From Telopea speciosissima (Eukaryota > Streptophyta > Magnoliopsida > Proteales > Proteaceae), in NCBI RefSeq assembly GCF_018873765.1, contig NC_057924.1, forward strand, positions 5,704,001-5,768,000: 64,000 nucleotides of DNA. Direction: 5' to 3'. Under the pieces are notes generated by a model. That model was not told where the DNA came from, ran no database searches, and saw only the letters and a list, made by a program, of their open reading frames with translations. A program made the translations under genes and the position numbers. Position 1 is the first letter of the stretch, and every line of letters starts with the position of its first letter. This document shows positions 11,812 to 23,200 of the stretch, one piece after another.

Positions 11812-12064
11812 AGCATGGTTTGAGGTATCAGTATTGTATTGTCCGTATTGGACGATATTATTGGTTTTGCAAGTGACCAATCTCAATACCGTGTCGATAC
11901 TGTATTGGTGGCACAGTAACTACAAGAGCTAAAGTGGTTAAAAAAACCCATTTGTAAAGGAGAACAGGGGCAATTTGTCCGATCCGGCTGATCCATGCTG
12001 ATACCATATCATTTGTAGGATTGATCAAAACCAGTTCTGATACCATGCACTAAAACCATGGTAT
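11812..12064. repeat. F8 palindromic repeat (CATGGTTTGAGGTATC arms)
   Basis: The left end CATGGTTTGAGGTATCAGTA is mirrored by GATACCATGCACTAAAACCATGG-type sequence at the right. Similar units with GATACGATACC / GGTATCGG arms lie at about 31238-31467, 38893-39154 and 62338-62590. This is a MITE-like family. Confidence 0.55.
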
Positions 12065-12739
12065 CAGTACACTAGCACCGATCTTGATAATCTTCAGCCA
12101 TGAGCTTTCACGTTATATGTCCTTAATAAATTCTTTTTACCAAAAAAAAAAGAGTACATTGGCACCAAGTTTTCCCACATAAAAATAATCATGTGGTAAT
12201 TTTGACTATATGGATTCCTAGAAAATGGTCTATAGTTGGCCACATGTCAAATTTTAGTCTCAGATTGAAGTATATATACACTACTACATATGTATTGGCA
12301 TTTTATCAAAAAAACATATATATGTATTGGCATATTCATTAATTTTTTTTTATTGATTTTCAAAGATTTAGTTTGCCACTTGATCAATTCTATTTTAACT
12401 AAATCTTGACATGTGAGCAAGAGACCTTGGGCTCTACTTGTCTACAAAATTTTGATTCTATCGGATGTACCATGTGGTAAATATTTGTGGTAGTCTAAAG
12501 ACACCACTAGAGTAATAAAACTTCAATGAATACCAATGCTAATTCAAATGATTATTGGTATCTATTCAACTCACCCATCTTCACTATAATTGAAGAACAC
12601 AATTGTATTGAAACTTGAAATATATAATAAACAAGTCTAAATAGATCATTATTTATTCTTCAAATAGCATAAGCAGTGACATGTAACACAATTAAACAAG
12701 AGAACTGGAAGATAATCAAATCTTTAAATGTTGCTCAAC

Positions 12740-13886
12740 CTAGGTTTTTTTTGTCCAAACCACTCCATTCTCGTTTATCCAATGACAAACTTCAATTAGG
12801 CCTGGACCAAAACCCAATAGCTTAAAAGCAAGATGGTTTGGATTCCAAGTTGATGTGTTATAGTGACATGCCATGATCACATGATTCTCTTTTTCTTTCT
12901 TCCGAGCATGTATATCAACTGCATATACTTTTACTTTTTGTAAAACATGGCAATAATATACTTGAAATGGGAATGGCAGACTATGACATAAGGCTGGTGG
13001 TTCGGAGAGGTTTCCATGGATGAGTTTCACAGCTCCAATTGTGACATTCTCATAAGATCCTTCAATATTCTCAGTACTCCATTCTTGAACATGATGCCCT
13101 AATTTATTGACAATAAAATCAATGAGATCCTCGGCGGAAGTCACACAGGTGCTTTGCTCACCTCGAAAGGGACTTCTCTCACATACATCGAGGGTTTCTT
13201 GAATATACTCATCCATTTTTGATTCATCCATCACACCAAAAATTTTCTTCAAATCCTGAATTTGAGCAAAGGAAAATGGGATTTTTGATACCAAAGATCG
13301 AGGCAAGAATGATTTATATGACATTGGGTCCCTTAGATCAGGGATAGGCATGAAACCTCCCTCTTTCACCATTGATTCTCGAAAATATGGTAATCCTCCT
13401 TGACTGGCAATTGAAAGGGGTGTTTCACTTGGAACAAGTTCATACTTCAGTTTGTCATCATTCCACTGAGCTATTGGTGGTAGGGTTGTGCAATCCATTG
13501 TTTTCTTCACCAGTGCATTTGTAGAACAAGCAACATTAGCCTGTTTACAGAATGAAGGCAGGTGAGAAGCCAATTCATTTTTCTCTATAAGTTTCATATA
13601 CACTGCCGATTGATGGGAACTCAATGGAGAAGCTTTTGCAGCCAACCAGTGTGGAGGGTGTGGAATACTGATATGCTCTTCCCAGTATTGTGAGAAGGCA
13701 TTTTCAGCTTGAGAACCCTGCAATTACATAGGAAAAGGAAAAGAAAAAAAAAGCAACCAAATAAGGAAAATAAAACAAGAACAAATAATAACCTAAGTTG
13801 AAATGAATGCATTATAAAAACATCATTTTTCTTACATTAAAGTATGCTACTATCAGAAGTCCGAGCAACATAATGAGATACATCAT
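12740..13886 (-). CDS. BURP-domain protein, PG1-beta-like (polygalacturonase non-catalytic subunit type), short form
   Basis: This is a plant cell-wall protein of the BURP family; PG1-beta relatives bind or modulate polygalacturonase and pectin, but the role here is inferred. There are two exons: exon 1 at 13836-13886 (17 codons, hydrophobic MMYLIMLLGLLIVAYF signal peptide) and exon 2 at 12740-13717. The intron is phase 0, GTAAG...TTGCAG. The protein is 342 aa. After the signal comes AENAFSQYWEEHISIPHPPH, typical of the PG1-beta N-terminal domain. The BURP domain fills the C-terminal two thirds. All four Cys-His pairs are present with canonical spacing (CH-10-CH-26-CH-25-CH), followed by a VVW end. 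PG1-beta proteins are usually about 600 aa with FxxY-rich repeats; that repeat block is absent here, so this is a compact form. The gene looks intact. Confidence 0.95.
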
Positions 13887-13948
13887 TGTGGAACTGAATA
13901 GAGAAACGGAATGAGTTGGTTTTGTTGCATGGGGAGGGGGTGTTAGAA

Positions 13949-13956
13949 TTTATATA
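13949..13956 (-). promoter_or_regulatory. Probable TATA box of the BURP gene
   Basis: TATATAAA on the minus strand lies about 63 bp upstream of the start codon at 13886. Position and motif fit a core promoter with a short 5' leader. Confidence 0.6.
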
Positions 13957-14113
13957 GAGAGAAAATTTTGTATTAATAACAAATAGGATAGAGGGAGGGG
14001 GGTGTGGAAATTAGAATAGGGCTTAAGTGTAATTTTGATATTCAAAAGCTTGAGGGAAGTAAGGAAGGTCGTTTGATATGGGCGTGGCAAGGGACTTTCC
14101 CCCCATCTTTGGA

Positions 14114-14302
14114 CAACACAGATCTTCTTCGGCGTGCTGCCCTGTCCTGCCTATGTTGTGCAGACACAGGGCCGCATGCAATGACCGCCTTACCCCCACT
14201 CGGGCAAGGAGTTTGGGCAAGGGGTAAGGCGGTCAATGCGCGCCGCCTTGTGTCTGTGCAGCACAGCAGGATGGGCAGCCAGCGCCGTAGAAGATCTGGA
14301 TC
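14114..14302. repeat. F2 fold-back MITE, Mutator-type, 189 bp
   Basis: The 189-bp palindromic element is flanked by a 9-bp direct repeat ATCTTTGGA (14105-14113 and 14304-14312, allowing one base of overlap at the right end). The centre carries the family motif ATGACCGCCTTACCCC. Other copies are at 42110, 45481, 46025 and 55242. The 9-bp duplication fits a Mutator-superfamily MITE. Confidence 0.8.
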
Positions 14303-14331
14303 CATCTTTGGATCAATCTTCATTATTCAGC

Positions 14332-14395
14332 TAACCTGGACTTTCCCCCAATCTTTGGATCAGCTAACCTGGACTTTCCCCCAATCTTTGGATCA
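14332..14395. repeat. 32-bp direct repeat next to the F2 element
   Basis: The unit CTAACCTGGACTTTCCCCCA followed by ATCTTTGGATCA occurs twice in tandem. It includes a copy of the F2 target site and probably arose by local duplication after insertion. Confidence 0.7.
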
Positions 14396-15257
14396 ATCGT
14401 CATTATTCAGCTAACCTCACTTTCTCAAACAGTTTTCAACACTTCTTCAAACAATTTTTCTTTGTGGGGAAGCATGGTCTCGGTGAACACATGGAAGTAT
14501 CAATGATAGGGCACGGATTTCAACCTTTCTTAGGGGCAAGGCAGTCATTTCACCTTTCCTGTGTCTATGCACAAGCACAATGCACCCTGACAGCTTTTTT
14601 CTTCCCTAAAACAAAAAAGGCAAGTCAAATTGTCCTGAATCAATACTACCTTGTATTGGCATTCTCACTTCTCTATTTTTTGCCATCAAAAAATTTTTTT
14701 TTAAACTATTTACAGAATTTACTTTTGTAATGGACATTTAAAGCCGTATTTTGACACAGTCATATCTAATAAGACTCAAACTTGAATTTAAGTTGAGAAC
14801 CTTGATCCCTACCTGCCAACAAATTTTGATCTCACTTAATTTGCCACGTGACAGATATTTGGACAGTGGAACAAATTACGGCTCTGATAATGATGCTTAG
14901 TTAAAACTTAAATTTGTAGACTTGATCCCCTCACGATCATCCATCCATTTGCAAGGTTTTAGCCCAATTTGATTTTTCCACATGGAGATATAATGTTACA
15001 AAAATTAGTTGACAACTCAACTTTGACAGACTTTAGGTAACCACATCTAAAATGCAAGGGTTGAAACCTAATCATGGTAGGCCATATAATAGAGATAAAG
15101 CCTAAAATTTGAAAAAAACATTTATTTTTCTATATTTTATAAATGGCTGATCCAAAGTAGGACATTTCCGTCTAAATGATCAATTTCTACATGGGCATCC
15201 TCCACAATCCACATGGTGGGTATTAGGTGGATTTGACTGGAAATTGGGTGTAAAACC

Positions 15258-15390
15258 AACTTGGGGAGCTGTTCTCTGTGCCGTAGTGCAAGTTGCGCCT
15301 AGGCACATGGGAGTGGGCGCAATGACCACCCTGCCCCCCTGAGTGGCAAGCCCATGTGCCTGGCTGCGGCCCAGAGAACATTCTCCCAAC
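15258..15390. repeat. F1 fold-back MITE (GC-rich)
   Basis: The arms GAGCTGTTCTCTGTGCCGTA and CCCAGAGAACATTCTCCC flank the common centre CAATGACCACCCTGCCCCCC. Confidence 0.75.
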
Positions 15391-15713
15391 CAACTTATAC
15401 TTGTTTTGAGTTTTAGTATGTTTCCAAAATACACTCCCGATATCTTTTTCCGCCCTCTCCCGCTCCACAATGAATAAGATCCCATTCACCATGGGTAGAG
15501 GAAAATTTGGTCCATAACAATATTCATATTTTACTCTATCGGATCCTCTATGCACCCAAGAAAGGGCACTTATTGTCCAAAAAAATTGCCAAGGAAGACA
15601 CAGACAACGACCAAATTATTAAATAAACTTTAACATTTTTTTTTTTTGGTAACACAATAAACTTTTACAATTACATCCACTAAAACAATAATGTATAAGA
15701 ATTTTTTTCATGT

Positions 15714-15860
15714 AAGGTTCCCTGACCGGTGCGGTGCCCTAGTTCCTCTCACAAGAGGAGGGTGGACCCCACTTGGGCAGACTGTTCTGTCAGGAGCTCC
15801 GGGTGGGTCCCACCCCCCTCTTGTGAGAGGAACTAGGGAACCGCACCGGTCAAGGAACTG
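15714..15860. repeat. Near-perfect fold-back element (GACCGGTGCGGT arms)
   Basis: The left arm CCTGACCGGTGCGG followed by CCTAGTTCCTCTCACAAGAG is mirrored almost exactly by the right arm CTCTTGTGAGAGGAACTAGG followed by CCGCACCGGTCAAGG. Arms are about 60 bp around a short centre. It is MITE-like with no ORF, and I saw no second full copy in the window. Confidence 0.75.
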
Positions 15861-16078
15861 TAGATGATAACGACTCTAATGTCTAACATATGAAATCCAA
15901 AATTTTGTGAACACGACAACTACCTCCCACCCGACAGGTATTGCAAACGAAAACAAGAAAAGGTGACTTAAGAAAACCATGTTCAACAAAGGGACCCAAA
16001 CCTTCTAGTTTGACATTCAAAACTTACCAAAAATTGGACTGTTTAGAATTTTTTCTGGAAAAAAAATAAAGGGAAAAA

Positions 16079-16245
16079 GAACTCTGTCCAGGAGTGCGGC
16101 CTGTGCCAGCATTCCCATGAGTCTATCTCTCTCCTCCCCAATGAAAAGACAGCTCTGCCCCCTTGTTCTAAGGAGGAGATAGATAGACACATGGGAGTGC
16201 TGGCGTAGGCTACACTCCCGGACAGAAAACTACTTCCCATAGATA
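16079..16245. repeat. Fold-back element (CTGTCCAGGAGTG arms)
   Basis: The left arm CTGTCCAGGAGTGCGGCCTG pairs with the right GCTACACTCCCGGACAG. Inner arms CATGAGTCTATCTCTCTCCT and AGGAGATAGATAGACACATG also pair. This is a single copy in the window. Confidence 0.65.
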
Positions 16246-17200
16246 AAACATCAATCAAAAGTGGACGTCAAAAGTTTTATTCAATTAAGAAGTTATGTTT
16301 TTTTTTGTGAAGAACCTAAACCATACATTTTTTAGGTCAGAACAACCTCTCATGTGGCTGGTTCTAGGAACAATTTAAATTGCTTCTTGGGGAATAGATT
16401 TTGAAACTTTCAGATAAGAATGCATGACCATGGAAGGAAAACTTTGTGAGGATGGGAAACTCAAAAGGAACTAGTAAGAACAATGTAGCAAGGGTAGGCA
16501 TATAAAAACTAAAGCAGTTGTTAATCAAGGAAAGTTGGGCAGTGGATAAATAAAGATATGTCTAATGTAGCAACAAGAAAATTTATATTTTAGACGTTTT
16601 ATGGCAAAAGTTTATTGACTGGTAGGCTCTAGAGAGTATCTCTAGAACAACACCAATTTTGCCACATAGAAGGGTGGTGGGGAAATTTTAACCGTATGGA
16701 TATTTAGAAAATGGTCTAGGGTAGGCAACATGTAAAATTTTAGAGTAAGATTCAAACATATACCCTCATATTTACTTGTATTCTCAGCTGCCCGTTTATT
16801 TCTTTAAAAAAATACAATTTTTACTGGTTTTCAAAGCTTAATTTTTCAACTTGGCCAACTACATTTTGGCAAAAAGTTCACATTGTGAGCAGGGGACCTT
16901 TGGATCTACTTGTTCAAAAAATTCAGCTCTACCCAATATGCCAAGTGGTAGATACTTGTGGTGGTCTAAAGATATTGTCGGACTACTAATACTTCTCCCA
17001 ACATTTATAAACATGCATGAAGAAAAAGTCTTGTCTACTCCCAATACTTCAATTGATTGCCATTGCCAACTCAAAAGATTACAAGCAGCTTTGATATCTA
17101 TTCTACCATCATCTCCCAACAATTTTTTGTTATACTCAAAATAGCAATGCCGTGTTCGTGTATGAACAAAAAAAAACTCACTTATTTGGCCATTCAAAAA

Positions 17201-20200
17201 CTAGGAACTACATCTTCGAGTATACTCTTTAACAAGCTTTGCAAATGATGATGACTTGATATCCATCAATTTGGCTGGGGAATCATATTCTAGTGCAAGG
17301 CCTGCATGGACAAGAAAACATGTCAATCTGATTAGGCAAGCACAAAAAAAGATGAGAAGATCGACAAATTGCCAAACTAGACTAAGCCCATTTTGTTGTG
17401 GTGTACTAAATCCTAGCTACTGACCATTATCAAGGAGGAGGACCATATCGATATCAAGAACTGATGTTAACCTATGTGCAATTGTGATGATAGTAGACCC
17501 TGAGAAGTGTTGTCTAAGCGCTTGCTGAAGTAGATAGTCAGTCACAGTATCCACTGATGCAGTAGCTTCATCAAGTATCAACACTTTGCTCCTCTTGAGT
17601 AATACCCGCGCCAAACAAACTAGTTGCTTTTGACCCATACTCCAATTCTCTCCATTCTCAATCACTGTGACAACCACCATATGAAAATGGTTTAGCATTT
17701 TGGATCTTATTTTCATTAACTTTTACTCTCTTACTTTTTCTTGTAAAGGGGGATCGGGGGTTGGGAGGTCAGGTTATGCACTAGAAGGAAGGTACATAAG
17801 AAATTTTGGAAGGATTGTGCAATTATGAATGGATAACTTAATGTTGAGCAACTTTAGTACAGAATAGATATGGGAAGAAACCAACCTGTAGAATCAAGCT
17901 TCCCTTCCTTTTTTCTAACTTCATCACCAACCTGACATCTATCTAATGCCTAAAACAACAAAAGGAGCATGTTAACTTGTAACTTTACTTGATTATTTAA
18001 GAAATGATCATTAATGAATTAAGCAAAAAATGGAATAAACAAGCAAGGGGGTACCTAGTGGAGATAGAAAATAAGGTAGTAATAACAATGTACTTCACAC
18101 GTCCCAACTAAGAGAATTTGTTAAGCCAAATTTGAGTCAAAGATGGTCCAATGAAATGATTTCAATATCTCATTGGTAAGGATTTCAATTTTTTTTTTGG
18201 GTAGAAAAGGAATTCAAAAGTTGAAAAAAGAAGAAGAAGATGACCACTAGAAAGGAGTTCATAGAGATACATGTCCTAACCAGTCAATTGAGATACATTT
18301 GTTTTGTGTGCGAATCATCAGCAATCAGAAGATATGTCCATCCTATCTTTGTCACTGATTAATGATTATTCATTAAAAAAAATAAAAAAAAATAAAAACC
18401 CACTCTTTGTCACTGATTAATGATTATTCATAAAAAAAAATAACCCACCTCCCACATTTGTTCATCAGTGTACTCTTCAAGTGGGTCAAGATTTCTTCTT
18501 AGAGTTCCCTCAAATATTATGGGGTCTTGCGGGATAATGCTCAATCTTGACCGCAAGTCATGAAGACCAATCTTAGAGATGTTGATACCATCTATCCAAA
18601 TTTGACCTGATGTAGGTTCAAGCATGCGGAAGAGAGCTTGTACAAGAGTTGATTTACCACTCCCTGTTCGCCCAACAATGCCAATCTTCTTCCCACTAGA
18701 GAAAGTGCATGTGAGACCTCGCAAGACAAGAGGAAGGTGTGGGGCATACCGGACCTACATTTATATTAATAATAAAATCATGAACCTTAGCAAAATTTCA
18801 TAAGAGTATGAATAACTATCCAACACCATTAAGCTTTGGGGATTACATGTAGCTCAACAATATCGATTTTCCCTTGTGGCGGCCATTCACAACCTGGCCT
18901 ATTTTCTTCTACCAATAGAGGGGGTTCACTAGGGATGCAAGCATACTGCAGTATTCTCTCAAGGGAAATGATTTTACTCTCAAGAATGCTAAGATCCCAT
19001 ATAACCGCATGCATACTGAAATTGAGTCCATATGTAACTGCTATACCCATAACACCTTCAAGAGAGAAAAGAAAACAAAATAAATTCAAAATCATGCTTT
19101 CACGTAAGTAACCAATCATGATTGCCTTAAAGGATGATTTTATAAAATCTCAAGTTCAACTTTTTACCAGGACTAAGTACTCCCTTTAGCACCGAGATCA
19201 AGAAAACTAAAGAGATGGCATATGTGATAGATGCCAATATATCCATGCGGAAGCATAACCACTCAATTGCACCAGAAAAATGAAACTTGGGCCGAGAATA
19301 CCTATCTACCAACTTGAAGTTTGTGTTTATAAACCTCTCTTCTTGATCGAAGCACCTGATTGTAGTTGAACCTAAAATTGATTCAGAAAAATGTTGTACA
19401 ATTGGAGCCTGACATACTCCAAACAGTCGTGACAGCTCTCTTGCTGCAGATATGTAGTATTGCTACAAGAAAAAGTTCATAAAAAAGGAAATTGAGTAAC
19501 GTAAAAATGTGAAATGAATGTATAGTTAGAGAGAATGATATAGGCCTTTTTTATGAGGGTATACTTAATGTAAGTTACTTACATTTAGATGGTTGATGAC
19601 CATCATCATGGATGAAATGTGAGAAAATATCTCATCTTATTTTATTTAATTCACTTTTTCTTTATTGAATGGTTATTATTTTCTATTATTATTAGATGTT
19701 CATTAAATTATATATGGTATTTGAATGTTGAATATATTCCGAAATTCTTATCCCCAAAATCTTATATAAAAAGTTCTGGAAAAATTATGTCCACTAAAAA
19801 AGGGAAGCAGAAGAAAAATAGTGAACATTTATGAAATTTCTGGAAAAGTTAAGTTTGAAAGCTAAGACCTATCACAAAATTGTAGTGCAAGAATTTTTGA
19901 AGAAAACCAAATAAGAATAGAGTGTAATTGAATACATCACCACTACCCCACTGAGGGCAACAATAACGTGTGTGAGTAAATAGAGAATGTCTCACTCCAC
20001 ATGCAATGAAATCAAATGAAATAGAAATTAAAAGGAAGAAGACTCACCTAGTAACAATTTTCTTGAAGAGTGTAGTAGGGTTGGAGTGGCCTAGACTCAG
20101 GTTTCAGAGAGCTTAAACCGGAATTGATGCAACAGAACAACAAAACAAGCTCCAAAAGTGTGCTCTCAATACGCAATACTTCTTCTCAATCATGTGGAAT

Positions 20201-23200
20201 CCCCCCAAAATGTAAGAGGGGTCATTCATTTATATCCTTGAGATCCTAATCTCATCCAAGGCAAGGGCTTTTTGTGTCAGTTCTTAAGGGAATGGGTCAA
20301 TCTTAGCTATAGATGGAAGGAAATCACCTCCATGAACTAAAAGAAAGTTTTTATTTGATTCTTGGGATTCTAAAGTCTTCTAGGGCATTCCTAAGGTCTT
20401 AGACTATGTCCAAGTGAGAGCCAAGATCGGCAAAAAGAGATCAAAGTGAATCTCCCGAGGATATGGTTGGCATGTAATGGCCTCTAGTCAACATGTAATG
20501 GACTTTGACCAACATCGACCATCAAGAAAACAACGTCGGGGGTAGCCTAAATTGGTACTGGTCTTGGTCCTTGTGATTGGTCTAGGTTTTTTTTTTCCGC
20601 TAAAAGGATTCATTGAAAGACAAGAAGAAAAAAAGAAGAAAATACATAACATCAAAACCTGGGCATTCCAAGGCAAAAGACTAGAAGAGAAGCAGACCCA
20701 CCTACAGATACGCTATCTGTAGAATCTAAACATGTAAAAGCCAATTAACTATAATTTTGAAAATTCGTTTGCCAAATTTAAACCTCCTATATTAGCATGG
20801 GGACAGAACACTCTCAGATGTAACTAAACAACCCCTCCAGATTTCAGGGGAATTCCAACTAATCATCGTCTAGGCCACTCCAGGCGACAAAATGAGGCAT
20901 CTACTCACAATCATGCCACTTTAGGCACTCTTTGCACTTTGAGATCGTTAGCCTTGTTGGTCTTTCTTATCAAAACAAATTTGGTAAGAAAAAAACTACA
21001 ACATTGCATTAATTCACATGAAAATCTCCGTTTAAGAAAATGTATTCCTTATGTATATTATTTATAAATTCAATAAAAATATTAGGGTTTTAATCACCAC
21101 TTTCACACCCAAGCATATATGCATACACAACTAAATCAATTTTGGTGAACAAAGCAATCTCAAAATTCACTAATCAAATAAAGATTGAACCAATTGGTAT
21201 TATGGCTAGTAAACCGTGCAAAAAATTTGGTTGAGCTTAATTTGAAATTTAAATGATGAGAAGTGGAAGTGTCTATAGAAATACCTGGTACCAGATGCAT
21301 GTCACAATCATCGGAATAAAAATTATTAACATTTGCCATGCAACTTGTGACATCACTGCAATAGTTCCCAAACATCTTATGATTGAAATAAGAAGTTCTT
21401 CGATTTGATGAGGAATAGAGGTATCAAGTGCACTTTGATCTATGGATGCCTGTATAAAAATAGAGTTTATTTAAATTTTTAAATAATAACGTTTATGGTT
21501 ATCAAATAAGATCATTTGGATCCCAAGAGTAATCAAGCATACTTACTAACCCGATTTAAAATCCTTCCACTTGGAGTAGAATCAAAAAATGACATGGGAG
21601 CACGGAAAATACACAAATGCATTTTGTTGAAGAGCAGAGTAGCTGTCTTGTATCCAATAGTTACAATGAGCATAGATCTTATAAGTACACAAATAGAGCA
21701 TCCAAGAGTCAAAGCAACATAAACAAAGATGAGAGTAGATCCTCTAACATGAGGTCTCACATCCCCTGAAATGGGAGTAGCCAACACAATCCAATAACTA
21801 CTGCCTATTAAGAGAAACTGATAAAGAATTTGTGCCAACAATATCAATGGAACAAAAATCCCTTTATATGCAGTGGTAAAATAATACCAATAGACTGAAA
21901 GACTAACCCCACCCTTTTCTCGCTTTTCTTCTTGGACAAGTTGCCCTTCTGGCTCAACCAATTGTTCCATTGTATAGTTTTTGGGTTTTTTTTCTCATCA
22001 TCTTGAATAGAATTCTCTTTACATAATTGAATCATCTAAAGTAACCCCATGTTCGATAGAATTAAGGGTTGATAAAGCTTTCTTATGTGCACCCACTAAT
22101 TCTATAAAGTCGGTTCTTGATCTAAGAATTTCTTCATATTTTCCTGCTTGAGTAATCTTTCCATCTTTCATAACCTACCAAATAAGAGAAGGTAAATAAT
22201 CACTCTCAAACCAAGTTGAAAGGCTTGAAGTCAAGGAAGAAAGATGTCATATTCTCACCAAAATAAGATCAGCAGAAGGTAAAAACTCTACTTGGTGGGT
22301 CACATAAATTACTGTTTTTGAACCTAAGATTCCCAGTAAACACTCCTGTCACAAAAATTAAGATTTTCACATTTAGCAACTCAAAAATAATTTTCAATTA
22401 CTTAAAAGAGCCAAATAGATATGCAAATTAATATAATGTATTGTTCATAACGATAAGTAATATCAAAACCATTATGCAAGAATATTCATCCCTCAATATC
22501 ATATGTTTGTAGGTCATGTTTGTTTAGATAACCATGATTTCACTCTTTTTAGATCAATTTCAATTTTTGGTAAACAAAATTATGATGTAAACAATAAGAT
22601 GTATAACTTCAAGCCAACTTCACCAAGAAAATCTTTGAAAGTAAAACTCAAATAGCAATTACCTTAAATAGATGAGTTGCAGTGTGAGCATCCACGGCAC
22701 TAAAAGGATCATCAAGCAGATAAATATCAGCATCATGGTACAAAGCACGAGCAATCTGGATTCTTTGTTTTTGCCCACCACTCAGGTTGATCCCCCTATC
22801 TCCTATAATAGTTTGGTCCCCGAAGGCATACAATTCTAAGTCCTTATTTAATGAACATGCTTCAAGGATCATCTCATACCTTTCCTTGTCCATCTTCTTA
22901 CCAAACAATATATTGTCTACTATCTTTCCACTCTGTATCCAAGGTGATTGTGCAACATAGGCCTTTGTCCCATTCAACTTGATGGAACCAGATATCTTCG
23001 GTACTTCTCCTAATATGCATGAAAGTAGGCTTGACTTACCTGACCCAACAGAACCACAAATAGCCACTCTCAAACCATGATACACTCGAAAATTAAGATC
23101 TTTTAATGTGAGATTAGGAGAATGAAGGTCCCAAGAAAAATTCCCCTTGACCACCTCAACTGCAACCTCAACATCATCTTTTGGAAGCTTTTGTACTATA

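Larger units (their letters stand above)
9988..12739. other. Intergenic, repeat-rich, no gene seen
   Basis: It holds a dispersed repeat (10190-10700), two GC-rich fold-back MITEs (10818-10943 and 11149-11286), a third fold-back (11291-11455) and a palindromic 'TATCGGTATCG'-type repeat (11812-12064). The rest is AT-rich and gave no coding signal on either strand. Confidence 0.6.
14396..17200. other. Intergenic, AT-rich, no gene seen
   Basis: Apart from three fold-back elements (15258-15390, 15714-15860, 16079-16245) the stretch is AT-rich without coding signal. It shares patches with 11000-12700 (for example ATGGTCTA...GGCAACATG-like and AAAGTTTTATTCAATTAAG), so part of it may be a diverged local duplicate of that intergenic segment. 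Confidence 0.5.
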
